Below are positions 44,244 through 52,488 of a stretch of 64,000 bases of DNA, one piece after another. Every line of letters begins with the position of its first letter. The first letter of the stretch is position 1. Origin of the DNA: Pantanalinema sp. GBBB05. Its GTDB lineage: Bacteria > Cyanobacteriota > Cyanobacteriia > Leptolyngbyales > Leptolyngbyaceae. The notes below the pieces were generated by a model. It was given only the letters and a program-made list of their open reading frames with translations, made no database searches and was not told the origin of the DNA. The stretch is taken from assembly GCA_016743235.1 (NCBI GenBank), contig VRZD01000025.1, positions 1 through 64,000 of the forward strand, written 5' to 3'. The position numbers were made by a program, and so were the translations under genes.

Positions 44244-45992
44244 ATGACTGCGATTAACTTCAAGAAAATCCTTACGAAACGTGAGGTCCTGAATGTTTTG
44301 CATAATCTGGTTAGCGCCTTTAACCTCGAACTCTCTATTCAAGATGCTTCAGGGGAGTTTTGCCTTCAGTTAGGGAACAATCAGAGCCGTTCACTAGAAA
44401 TGACTGAGTTAGAACCAATCTATGGCAATGAAGCGATCGTAGGTTGGGTGCATTGTCGCTCTCAAGACGATAAGTTAATGACTAAAACTCAGACTGCTGC
44501 GATCGCCCATCTCTTATCCCATTGCATTAATCAGGAAATTGATAAGAAATCTCTAGCGAACGAACTACTGGAGAAGTACGAAGAGATTGATCTATTTCAG
44601 GATATTTCTACTCAAATTACAACCAGTTTGGATCTACAAGAGCTTACCCAACTGGTGATTGAAGAAACCCGCAAAGTGATCGCAGCCACGCGAGGTGCAG
44701 TTTTACTAGTCGATGCAGCAATTGAACCTCTGCGTGTGTTAGCAGCTTTTGGTCAGCCCTGGTATGAAGCCACCCCACCCCGGTTGGGAGAGGGTATTTT
44801 AGGGCAGATCGTCACCTCTGGGCAGGGTGAAATTGTCAATGAAGTCATTTCGGATCAAGGGATCAGTGCGCTCATTGCTGTACCGATGAAGGTAAAGGAG
44901 CAAGTGATTGGGGCGATCGTTCTTAGCCATGATCCAGCCATTACTTACACAACCCATGATCTGAAGCTACTAACCATCTTTGCATCCCAAGCTGCGATTG
45001 CGATTGAAAAAGCATTGTTATACGAGCAAAGTTGTATGGCAGCGCTATCAGCGCAAATTCAAGCGCAACAACTTCAGCAAGCATTACAGGAGTTGAAGCA
45101 AACTCAGGCACAATTGCTGCAAACAGAGAAGATGTCAAGTTTGGGGCAATTAGTCGCTGGTGTTGCCCACGAAATTAATAATCCAATCAATTTTATTGGA
45201 GGAAATCTTACACCGGCCTGTGAGTATGCGCAGGATTTACTGAATTTATTGCGGCTGTATCAGCAGTGCTATCCCCAACCATTGACAATAATTCAGGAGC
45301 AAATTACCGCGATCGATCTGGATTTTTTAACAGCAGATTTACCAAAGCTGTTGTCTTCGATGCAATTAGGGGTCGATCGGATTCAAAAAATTGTCCTCAG
45401 CCTCAAGAATTTTTCACGCTTAGATCAAGCGGAACTGAGTCAGGTCGATCTCCATGAAGGGTTAGATAGCACTTTATTAATCCTGCAACATCGGCTCAAG
45501 GCAAATGGTCGTTCAGCCGGAATTCAGATTATTAAAGAATATAGTGAATTGCCTCTGGTTGAATGTTATGCCGGACAAGTGAATCAGGTATTGATGAATC
45601 TGCTCAGTAACGCGATCGATGCCTTAGAGGAATCAATCAGCCCATGTGCTTCGCTGCAAATGCAACGAGAAACTGCTGAGAGTTGTCCTTTACCAACCAT
45701 TTGGATTCAGACTGAGCAGCAAGATTCGGCTCAGGTAATTATTCGGATTCGCGACAACGGCAGCGGCATTCCAGCAGAAGTTCAAGAAAAATTATTTGAT
45801 GCCTTTTTTACCACTAAACCGATCGGTAAAGGGACAGGATTAGGACTATCCATTAGTCATCAAATCATTGTGGATAAACATGGTGGTTCCTTGAAATGCC
45901 ATTCTCAAGTGGGAGAAGGCACTGAGTTTGTCATTGCCTTACCGGTTCGAGCGATTGCTCCAGCCAGTGTGACTCCACGCATTTCTGTTTAA
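44244..45992 (+). CDS. Soluble GAF-domain sensor histidine kinase
   Basis: A 582-residue cytosolic kinase without membrane segments. Residues 1-105 form a small sensor domain of GAF-like or PocR-like type; about 115-265 are a GAF domain (FQDISTQITTSLDLQELTQL to ASQAAIAIEKALL) without the Cys that would bind a bilin. A short coiled coil precedes the dimerisation domain with His309 (GVAHEINNPINF), and the ATPase has N (QVLMNLLSNAIDALEE), G1 (IRDNGSGIP) and G2 (GTGLGLSISHQII) boxes. First gene of a three-gene signalling operon. Confidence 0.92.
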   Translation: MTAINFKKILTKREVLNVLHNLVSAFNLELSIQDASGEFCLQLGNNQSRSLEMTELEPIYGNEAIVGWVHCRSQDDKLMTKTQTAAIAHLLSHCINQEIDKKSLANELLEKYEEIDLFQDISTQITTSLDLQELTQLVIEETRKVIAATRGAVLLVDAAIEPLRVLAAFGQPWYEATPPRLGEGILGQIVTSGQGEIVNEVISDQGISALIAVPMKVKEQVIGAIVLSHDPAITYTTHDLKLLTIFASQAAIAIEKALLYEQSCMAALSAQIQAQQLQQALQELKQTQAQLLQTEKMSSLGQLVAGVAHEINNPINFIGGNLTPACEYAQDLLNLLRLYQQCYPQPLTIIQEQITAIDLDFLTADLPKLLSSMQLGVDRIQKIVLSLKNFSRLDQAELSQVDLHEGLDSTLLILQHRLKANGRSAGIQIIKEYSELPLVECYAGQVNQVLMNLLSNAIDALEESISPCASLQMQRETAESCPLPTIWIQTEQQDSAQVIIRIRDNGSGIPAEVQEKLFDAFFTTKPIGKGTGLGLSISHQIIVDKHGGSLKCHSQVGEGTEFVIALPVRAIAPASVTPRISV

Positions 45993-46039
45993 CCAGTTGA
46001 GATCGAGATCGGCAGTAGTCAAATCAACGGAGAATCCCT

Positions 46040-48793
46040 GTGGATCATGCCAATTCAGACCTGCGATCGCTGAAACATGCTAAATGGCTAACCTCGCTGC
46101 GATCTTATTCCCAGGTTGCCAGCATCCTAGTCATAGCCATGGGTGGCATTGTGTTGTTGGGGTGGTTGTTTAATCTTCCAGCTCTCAAAAGCATATTACC
46201 CATCTGGGTGACGATGAAAGCTAATACCGCGATCGCCTTTATATTGGCAGGATGTTCGCTGTGGAATTTACATCGCTCCCCTAGATCAACGGTCACAATC
46301 ACCCGGATTTTTGCTGGACTGGTGCTCACGATCGGGGGACTAACCTTAATCCAGTACAACTTCGGCATCAACCTCGGTATTGATCAACTGTTATTTCAAG
46401 AACCCCGGAATGCTGTGGGCACTTTTGCCCCCGGACGCATGGCCGCCAATACGGCGTTTAATTTTGTGCTGGTGGGCACAGCGTTGCTATTACTGACGCG
46501 ATCGCGACCATTCTATGTAGTAGTGCAGTTACTCAGCCTGACCTCTTTTTTCATTGCACTCTTAGGATTCCTAGGCTACCTCTACAACATCCAAGAATTC
46601 TATGGCTTTGGTTCTTACACCAAAATGGCTGTTCATACTGCCACAGCTTTCATCATCTTGGGGATTGGCATTATTTTCTTGCATCCTCAGCGTGGCTTAA
46701 TGGCTGTGATTACTAGCCAACAAGCTGGCGGCATTATGGCACGGCGGTTGGTATTAGCAGTAATTGGGATTCCTCCGATTCTGAGTGGTTTAATTCTGCT
46801 TGGCTACCGCGCCAAACTATACAACAGTGAAGTCGGGCTGTCTCTATCCGCGATCTTCAGCATCATTGTATTTGTAGTGCTGATCTGGATGAATGCCCGA
46901 GCTTTAGAACGGATTGATAGCCGACGGCAACAGGCTGAGGAACAAAGCCAGATTGATGCGATCGCGGCAGCCCGGGCAGCGACCCACCTCACTGTAGTCG
47001 TTGATCATCTAGCCGATGGTTTACTCGTCACCGATCCGGCAGGACAAATTACTCGCTTCAATCCCGCCCTCGTTAAAATGTTTGGGCTGCAAAATACTAG
47101 TCTCATTGGTCATCCTTGCCGGATGCTTTTTCCACCTGAGATCGCCGCCTTGATTGAGCAAGCTATGACTCAATCTAAAGAGCGATTTACCGCAGAAGTG
47201 GCGTTAGCCAACCATCGAGTGGGACAAGCGGTAACAACCAACATTATTCGAGAGGCAAATCAATCACAGGCTACGGAATGGCTGGGTTCTGTCACCTTAA
47301 TTCGGGATATTACGGCAGAGAAAGAAATTGACCAGATGAAAACTGAGTTTATTTCTACCGTATCACATGAATTACGGACTCCATTAACCTCAGTTTTGGG
47401 GTTCGCTGCCATTATTCAAGAAAAGCTGGAAATTATTACTCCCGTAATCCCGACTGATGATCGCAAAACCCAACGTTACCTAAATCAAATTGAGAAAAAT
47501 ATCAACATTATTGTCTCAGAAGCTGAACGCCTGACATCTTTAATTAACGATGTCCTAGATGTTGCCAAAATGGAAGCGGGGAAAGTGGAATGGCACATGC
47601 AATTGCTATCAATGGCGGCAGTAGTGGAACGAGCGATCGCGAGCACATCGGCGTTAGTTGAGAGCAAAGGCTTGCTACTACACAGTGTTGTTGCCCCTGA
47701 CTTACCTAAAGTATTTGGCGATAGCGATCGGTTAATCCAAGTAATGATTAATCTAATTTCTAATGCGATCAAATTTACTGAACACGGATCGATCACGTGT
47801 GAAGTCACTAGTCAACGCGAGCATTTGTTAGTTCAAGTGATTGATACTGGAATTGGCATCCACCCTAAAGATCAACCACAAGTATTTGATAAGTTCAAAC
47901 AAGTTGGAGATACATTAACAGACAAACCAAAAGGTACTGGTTTAGGCTTACCGATTTGCAAACAAATTATTGAACATCATGGCGGCAGTATTTGGGTAGA
48001 AAGTGAGACAGGCAAGGGTAGCCGGTTTTGTTTTACCTTACCGATCTATACAGCGCCAAATCAGTTAAGAACAAACATGGATGCATTAGTTAAACAGCTA
48101 AAAGCTCATGTAGTGACCACAACTCCTGATTTAATCCCGCGAACTAAAACGATTCTAGTTGTTGATGATGATCAGAATATTCGAGAGCTACTTCGCCAAG
48201 AACTAGAAGCAGAAGGATATGACGTGCAGGAAGCCAGCAATGGTATGGATGCCCTTGCCCAAGTGAAAACTACTAAGCCTGATCTGATTATTTTAGATGT
48301 GATGATGCCGCAGATTAATGGGTTTGATGTAGCTGCTGTCCTGAAAAATAATCCTCATACGACTGATATTCCAATCATTGTCTTATCCATTATTGAGAAT
48401 AAGGGTCAGGGCTATCGGATTGGCATCGATCGCTATCTGACTAAACCCATTAATCGAGAAGAATTGATGCAAGATATTGGTTTACTACTATCTCAGGGAA
48501 GTTCTAGTAAAAAAGTGTTAGTTGTAGATAACAATGTTTCTACTTTACGTATCCTCTCTGAAGTCTTGCAATCCCAAGGATTTAATGTAGTAGAAGCCTC
48601 AGATAGCCAAGAATGTATTGAAAAGGCTCTATCTACTAAGCCCGATATGATTATCGTTGATTCAGTATTTTCCCAGCAACATAACCTGATCCGGACGCTA
48701 CGCTTTGAAAAGGGATTGGAAAACCTGTTCTTTATCTTTCTCGCTGATCAGGAGCATCTGACCTCCCGTTCTCCTGACTCGATCGAGGAGTAA
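46040..48793 (+). CDS. Membrane-bound hybrid histidine kinase with two receivers
   Basis: A 917-residue kinase. The first about 290 residues carry seven or eight membrane helices in a MASE-like sensor; about 315-420 are a PAS domain (GLLVTDPAGQITRFNPALVK). The kinase core has phosphorylated His443 (FISTVSHELRTPLTSVLGF) and complete ATPase boxes. Two receiver domains follow. REC1 is complete (Asp753 in LIILDVMMPQING, Lys in RYLTKPIN). REC2 is degenerate: Asp874 is kept (MIIVDSVFSQ), but the acid pair reads DNN and the conserved Lys is missing because the protein ends early. Starts at GTG 46040 with GGAGA upstream. Second gene of the operon, 47 bp after the first. Confidence 0.9.
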   Translation: MDHANSDLRSLKHAKWLTSLRSYSQVASILVIAMGGIVLLGWLFNLPALKSILPIWVTMKANTAIAFILAGCSLWNLHRSPRSTVTITRIFAGLVLTIGGLTLIQYNFGINLGIDQLLFQEPRNAVGTFAPGRMAANTAFNFVLVGTALLLLTRSRPFYVVVQLLSLTSFFIALLGFLGYLYNIQEFYGFGSYTKMAVHTATAFIILGIGIIFLHPQRGLMAVITSQQAGGIMARRLVLAVIGIPPILSGLILLGYRAKLYNSEVGLSLSAIFSIIVFVVLIWMNARALERIDSRRQQAEEQSQIDAIAAARAATHLTVVVDHLADGLLVTDPAGQITRFNPALVKMFGLQNTSLIGHPCRMLFPPEIAALIEQAMTQSKERFTAEVALANHRVGQAVTTNIIREANQSQATEWLGSVTLIRDITAEKEIDQMKTEFISTVSHELRTPLTSVLGFAAIIQEKLEIITPVIPTDDRKTQRYLNQIEKNINIIVSEAERLTSLINDVLDVAKMEAGKVEWHMQLLSMAAVVERAIASTSALVESKGLLLHSVVAPDLPKVFGDSDRLIQVMINLISNAIKFTEHGSITCEVTSQREHLLVQVIDTGIGIHPKDQPQVFDKFKQVGDTLTDKPKGTGLGLPICKQIIEHHGGSIWVESETGKGSRFCFTLPIYTAPNQLRTNMDALVKQLKAHVVTTTPDLIPRTKTILVVDDDQNIRELLRQELEAEGYDVQEASNGMDALAQVKTTKPDLIILDVMMPQINGFDVAAVLKNNPHTTDIPIIVLSIIENKGQGYRIGIDRYLTKPINREELMQDIGLLLSQGSSSKKVLVVDNNVSTLRILSEVLQSQGFNVVEASDSQECIEKALSTKPDMIIVDSVFSQQHNLIRTLRFEKGLENLFFIFLADQEHLTSRSPDSIEE

Positions 48794-48842
48794 TGTTGTC
48801 GTTTCGTAAGTGATCTTTTTGTTGCCCAAAACTAGTTGACTT

Positions 48843-49223
48843 ATGCCTCAAAAAATTCTAATTGTGGATGACGAACCCAACATTTTGATCCTGATGGAAC
48901 AAGCTTTGGAAGCACTGGAAGATGCTGGAGTAGAGTTACTAACAGCAAAGAATGGGGAAGAAGCACTCAAGCTGATCAAAGCTGAAAAACCAGAATTGGT
49001 TTTTTTGGATGTGATGATGCCTAAGCTAAATGGTTTAGAGGTATGCAAAGCAGTAAAAACAGATCCGAGTCTGCAAACGGTTTATGTGATTATGTTGACC
49101 GCAAAGGGGCAGGAAGACGATCGCCAGAAAGGAAATGATGTAGGAGCAGATCTTTACATGACTAAGCCCTTTCGACCCAAAGTAGTATTAGAAAAATCAA
49201 TGCAAATTTTAGGCATTGAATAA
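48843..49223 (+). CDS. Single-domain response regulator
   Basis: A 126-residue receiver with no output domain. The acid pocket VDDEPN, phosphoacceptor Asp56 (FLDVMMPKLNG), Thr in IMLTAKGQ and Lys in LYMTKPFRPK are all present, so it should take a phosphate. It probably receives it from one of the two kinases just upstream and acts by protein contact, as CheY-like or relay regulators do. Third gene of the operon, 49 bp after the hybrid kinase gene. Confidence 0.93.
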   Translation: MPQKILIVDDEPNILILMEQALEALEDAGVELLTAKNGEEALKLIKAEKPELVFLDVMMPKLNGLEVCKAVKTDPSLQTVYVIMLTAKGQEDDRQKGNDVGADLYMTKPFRPKVVLEKSMQILGIE

Positions 49224-49237
49224 ATTCCTAAAAGGCA

Positions 49238-49266
49238 TGAGAATCAGACCTTTAGTTTGATTCTCA
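49238..49266 (+). terminator. Possible terminator of the signalling operon
   Basis: TGAGAATCA and TGATTCTCA make a perfect 9-bp stem with an 11-nt loop, 14 bp after the response-regulator stop. No U-run follows, so it may instead be an attenuator or a regulator site. Confidence 0.5.
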
Positions 49267-49379
49267 CAATCATTTACCTCTAGAGGAATACTGCTAGGAT
49301 CTGTCTTCAGAGTCTCATGTAACCTAGAGCAACTTGATACTGTAGCCATATACACAAATGGTTATCAGGAGTCTTTATT

Positions 49380-49802
49380 ATGGCTGAAGAGATGAAAAAT
49401 CAGGATTCTAATCAGGAACTTGAAAAACCAGGAACTGAGGTGATCTCAGAAGGTGAACACAATCTTCCCGAAGCCGATATTACAGCTCAAAGTTATGATG
49501 CTGAACAAATTCAGGAAGCTGTCGCTGAAGGTGAAGTAGAGTCGCCTAAAGTGGATTTAGATGCAGATTATGCTGCGGCCCAACAGCTGAGTAAAGGCAA
49601 CAATAGCAGTGCATCAGCAGTGACCAGCATGGGTAATCCCCAGTTTGAACAGACACATACGGAATCAGCAAAAGCTGTCGCTGATTCTACTGGGAATCCT
49701 GATGACTATCGAGATATGGCAAAAGCTGTCACTCCTGATCCTGCCGAAGCTGGCAATGTCAACCAGCCAAAAGCCACTAACCCAGGACAGGCACAGAAGT
49801 AA
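49380..49802 (+). CDS. Acidic disordered hypothetical protein
   Basis: A 140-residue protein rich in Glu, Gln, Asn and Ala, with no hydrophobic core, signal peptide or cysteine; it is probably intrinsically disordered. The segment AKAV occurs twice, each time followed by a short Asp/Pro-rich stretch. AGGAG about 9 nt before the ATG and a strong terminator after the stop show that it is expressed as its own unit. Function unknown; a stress-protective or hydrophilin-like role is only a guess. Confidence 0.75.
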   Translation: MAEEMKNQDSNQELEKPGTEVISEGEHNLPEADITAQSYDAEQIQEAVAEGEVESPKVDLDADYAAAQQLSKGNNSSASAVTSMGNPQFEQTHTESAKAVADSTGNPDDYRDMAKAVTPDPAEAGNVNQPKATNPGQAQK

Positions 49803-50196
49803 TTTTCTCATCGCCTTGAGCAGTTCCCTATCATCTCCCTAGCTTTTAGAGTGAATATCGATCGTCTAACCGTATGGTTGGGCGATCGTTTTTTATGAGG
49901 CATCACCATCCCCTTTCTAAGTTTTTGATGGCATGCTCCTGGTTAGCAAAATAGTGTTAAGTAATCTACCAAACGTTAGAAGCAACGTATCGGCAGACAG
50001 TTTCAAACTGGCGTTAGTTCTACGATCGCTGTACCCCTATCCTGCATTATGATATTTTTCTCTTCTCGGATTTTTTCTGCATCACTTGAGACTGTCCGAT
50101 TCTGAAAGAGTATGCGACACTGCATAGCAAACGGTTCCTTTGTGGAACGAGACCCCGTAGCGAACGGTTCATCACTCGAGACTCAGGGAAACACTG
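49803..50196. promoter_or_regulatory. Upstream region of the oxidase operon
   Basis: 394 bases without a gene. It begins with the terminator at 49859-49894. Near the oxidase operon it holds two pairs of near-repeats: CATCACTTGAGACT (50080) and CATCACTCGAGACT (50170), exactly 90 bp apart, and TAGCAAACGGTTC (50125) and TAGCGAACGGTTC (50158), 33 bp apart. They may be binding sites for a regulator of the oxidase genes. Confidence 0.45.
49859..49894 (+). terminator. Rho-independent terminator
   Basis: A 13-bp stem (CGATCGTCTAACC pairing with GGTTGGGCGATCG through two G-U pairs) with a 4-nt loop GTAT is followed by TTTTTT. It ends the disordered-protein gene. Confidence 0.9.
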
Positions 50197-50697
50197 ATGC
50201 TGAACTATTTACCGCCCTTAAACGATCACAATTTACCGTATCCCGATACGATTCATCCGATCGTCGTACATTTCGTGATCGCGATGGTTTTATTTGCCTT
50301 TATCTGCGATATCATCGGCTATTTCACTAAAAATCCTCGATTTTACGAAGTCAGTTGGTGGAATCTCTTTTTCTCAACGCTATCCATTTTCATTGCTGTG
50401 ATCTTTGGTCAAATTGAAGCGGGGTTAGCAGAACCCTATCAAGCGGTGCAATCCACATTAAATTTACATACCTTGATCGGTTGGGCACTCGCTGGAATTC
50501 TGTCGGGCTTTACTGCATGGCGGTTTGTGCTGCGATCGCGGGATCCACAAACGGTGCCCATTCCCTATCTGGGTGCCAGTGCGGTTTTAGCTTTGCTCGT
50601 CTGTATGCAGACTTATCTGGGAGATGAACTCGTCTGGATTTATGGATTGCATACGCTCCCGATCGTCGAAGCCGTGAAGCAGGGAGCACTGCGATGA
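50197..50697 (+). CDS. DUF2231 membrane protein A
   Basis: A 166-residue protein with four membrane helices and the DUF2231 pattern (IHPIVVHFVIAMVLFAFICD, then IGYFTKN; LHTLIGWALAGILSGFTAW). Histidines at the ends of the helices could bind heme. Family members sit next to oxidases and in cytochrome-like redox modules; the exact role is not established. The first gene of a six-gene unit with the oxidase subunits, overlapping the next gene by 4 bp. Confidence 0.9.
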   Translation: MLNYLPPLNDHNLPYPDTIHPIVVHFVIAMVLFAFICDIIGYFTKNPRFYEVSWWNLFFSTLSIFIAVIFGQIEAGLAEPYQAVQSTLNLHTLIGWALAGILSGFTAWRFVLRSRDPQTVPIPYLGASAVLALLVCMQTYLGDELVWIYGLHTLPIVEAVKQGALR

Positions 50698-51296
50698 ATG
50701 AGGAGTTAATTCAGCAATTAAGTGGGTTAGGAGCCAATGGCTTACCCTACGTTATGCCCATCCATCCCAACTTAGTCCATCTCACGCTTGGTTTATTCAT
50801 CATTGGCATTGCCTTTGATATTGCCGGAGCCTTATTTCCTTTAGAAAAATCCATCCTGAAGTTTTTGTCGCTGACAGCTGTTCGTTCCAATTTCTTTGAT
50901 GTCGGTTGGTACAACGTTCTAGCCTCGGCGATCGTCACCTTTTTCACCGTCGCCGCTGGGTTTTACGAAATCATGCTGGCTGCGCCCGCCGTAGATCTAA
51001 AAAGTTCCTGGGGATTGGGCGCAATGGAAACAATGCTATGGCATGGTTTGGGTGGTGTGTTCTTATTAATCCTAATTGTTGGCATGACTGTCTGGCGGGG
51101 CTATCAGCGCTTTCTCTGGCGGAAGGACATGGCACGGCAAGTGCAGTGGAGCTATTTGCTGGCGGGCTTAGTGATTCTCTTGATCATGTTTGTCCAGGGA
51201 ACGCTGGGTGCCCACCTGATTGCCGATTTTGGCGTTCACAACACGGCAAAGGGTTTGCTGCATTTAGGTGAAGATCCCAATCTACTCCTGAAATAA
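50694..51296 (+). CDS. DUF2231 membrane protein B
   Basis: A 200-residue protein with four or five membrane helices and the DUF2231 pattern: MPIHPNLVHLTLGLFIIGIA, then AMETMLWHGLGGVFLLILIV and VQGTLGAHLIADFGVHNTAK. Several His residues lie near the membrane faces. The two DUF2231 genes overlap by 4 bp (ATGA), so the proteins are probably made together and may form a pair. In cyanobacteria the same pair accompanies the alternative respiratory terminal oxidase genes. Confidence 0.9.
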   Translation: MNEELIQQLSGLGANGLPYVMPIHPNLVHLTLGLFIIGIAFDIAGALFPLEKSILKFLSLTAVRSNFFDVGWYNVLASAIVTFFTVAAGFYEIMLAAPAVDLKSSWGLGAMETMLWHGLGGVFLLILIVGMTVWRGYQRFLWRKDMARQVQWSYLLAGLVILLIMFVQGTLGAHLIADFGVHNTAKGLLHLGEDPNLLLK

Positions 51297-51336
51297 TGTC
51301 CTGATTCGTTCTGACGGCAATGGTTCGGAGGTTTGA

Positions 51337-52245
51337 ATGAAACCGATCACAATTGTGCAAATGCTGCTATTTACGGTGGCGATCGCGGCAGCTAGTTGGT
51401 GGATGGGACAGCAGTCCTATGGCTGGCTCCCCCCGCAAGCGGCGACAGAAGCCAAATTGATTGATGATTTATTTAGTTTTTTAGTGGCATTAGGGACGTT
51501 CATCTTTTTAGGAGTAACGGGATTTATTGCCTATTCCCTGGTCTTCCATCGCGCTCCCCGCTATGACCTGAGTGATGGTCCGGCGATCGAAGGCAATGTC
51601 ACGTTAGAAGTAATCTGGACGGCGCTCCCGATTCTGTTAGTGTTTCTGATTGCAGGCTATAGCTATCAAACCTATGAGCAAATGGCGATTCGCGGTCCGA
51701 TGGAAGTGGTGCATTTACACATGCCAGGGATGGAGTCTGCCTATGCCGCCGATGCCACCAGTGAGCCAGTGGAAGCGATCGAAGTTCATGCCAAACAGTG
51801 GGCCTGGTCGTTCCGTTATCCTGAGCAGAATGTGACGAGTACGGAATTGCATTTGCCAGTGAATCATCGCATCCGGTTAGCCATGCAGTCGGAGGATGTA
51901 ATTCATGGCTTTTTCGTCCCTGCCTTTCGCCTGAAGCAAGACATTATCCCCAAACGGACGATCGAATTTGAATTCACTCCGGTACGAGAAGGCAAATATC
52001 GCCTGAGTGATTCCCAATTTAGTGGCACCTATTTTGCCACCATGCAAACGAATGTGGTGGTCGAGTCGCCCCAAGCCTATCAACAATGGTTGACGCAAAC
52101 CGCCGCCTACCCCACTACCCCAGCTAGCAATCCGGCTTATGCGGAATATACCCAACAAATCCAGCAACCAGGATTTAAAACGGGTTGGGCAACGGTGAAA
52201 CCTGCTACACCACCGTTAGTCAACCAACCCAGCCAAGCCGGATAG
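51337..52245 (+). CDS. ctaC: Heme-copper oxidase subunit II lacking CuA ligands
   Basis: A 302-residue subunit II with three hydrophobic segments near the N-terminus (about 5-23, 47-69 and 92-109) and a periplasmic cupredoxin domain. First-ligand His190 remains (EDVIHGFFVPAF), but in the canonical C-x3-C-x3-H-x2-M site the residues are Asp225, Ser229, Phe233 and Met236 (LSDSQFSGTYFATM). A dinuclear CuA centre cannot form, so electrons should come from quinol and not from cytochrome c. This is the hallmark of the cyanobacterial ARTO (Cta II) branch. Followed by a palindromic repeat before subunit I. Confidence 0.93.
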   Translation: MKPITIVQMLLFTVAIAAASWWMGQQSYGWLPPQAATEAKLIDDLFSFLVALGTFIFLGVTGFIAYSLVFHRAPRYDLSDGPAIEGNVTLEVIWTALPILLVFLIAGYSYQTYEQMAIRGPMEVVHLHMPGMESAYAADATSEPVEAIEVHAKQWAWSFRYPEQNVTSTELHLPVNHRIRLAMQSEDVIHGFFVPAFRLKQDIIPKRTIEFEFTPVREGKYRLSDSQFSGTYFATMQTNVVVESPQAYQQWLTQTAAYPTTPASNPAYAEYTQQIQQPGFKTGWATVKPATPPLVNQPSQAG

Positions 52246-52338
52246 CCCCCCTAGCCCCCCAAATCTGGGGGGAACCAACCGTTCAAAGTCCCCCAGAATA
52301 TAGCTTGCGGCATCGTAGAAAGGGGAATTTAGGGGGCG
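52246..52338. repeat. Dispersed-type palindromic repeat in the oxidase operon
   Basis: Begins CCCCCTAGCCCCCC directly after the subunit II stop, holds a perfect hairpin (CCCCCC-AAATCT-GGGGGG, 52255-52272), the segment GTTCAAAGTCCCCCAG, and ends GGGGAATTTAGGGGGC, which is nearly inverted to the start. This layout matches repeats scattered through many Nostoc-like and Oscillatoria-like genomes. It could slow transcription into subunit I or mark an old insertion. Confidence 0.7.
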
Positions 52339-52488
52339 CAACAGTTGACAAGGATGACTACTCAAACTGATGTACACGTAAATTTCTAAGGGAGATTTAG
52401 GCAGATCTTCCATCGTTGGCAACAAACCATAGAACCTTTAAACCACTTTCCTCAAGTTAATCATTCCAGCTTTAGAGATAGGTGATTA

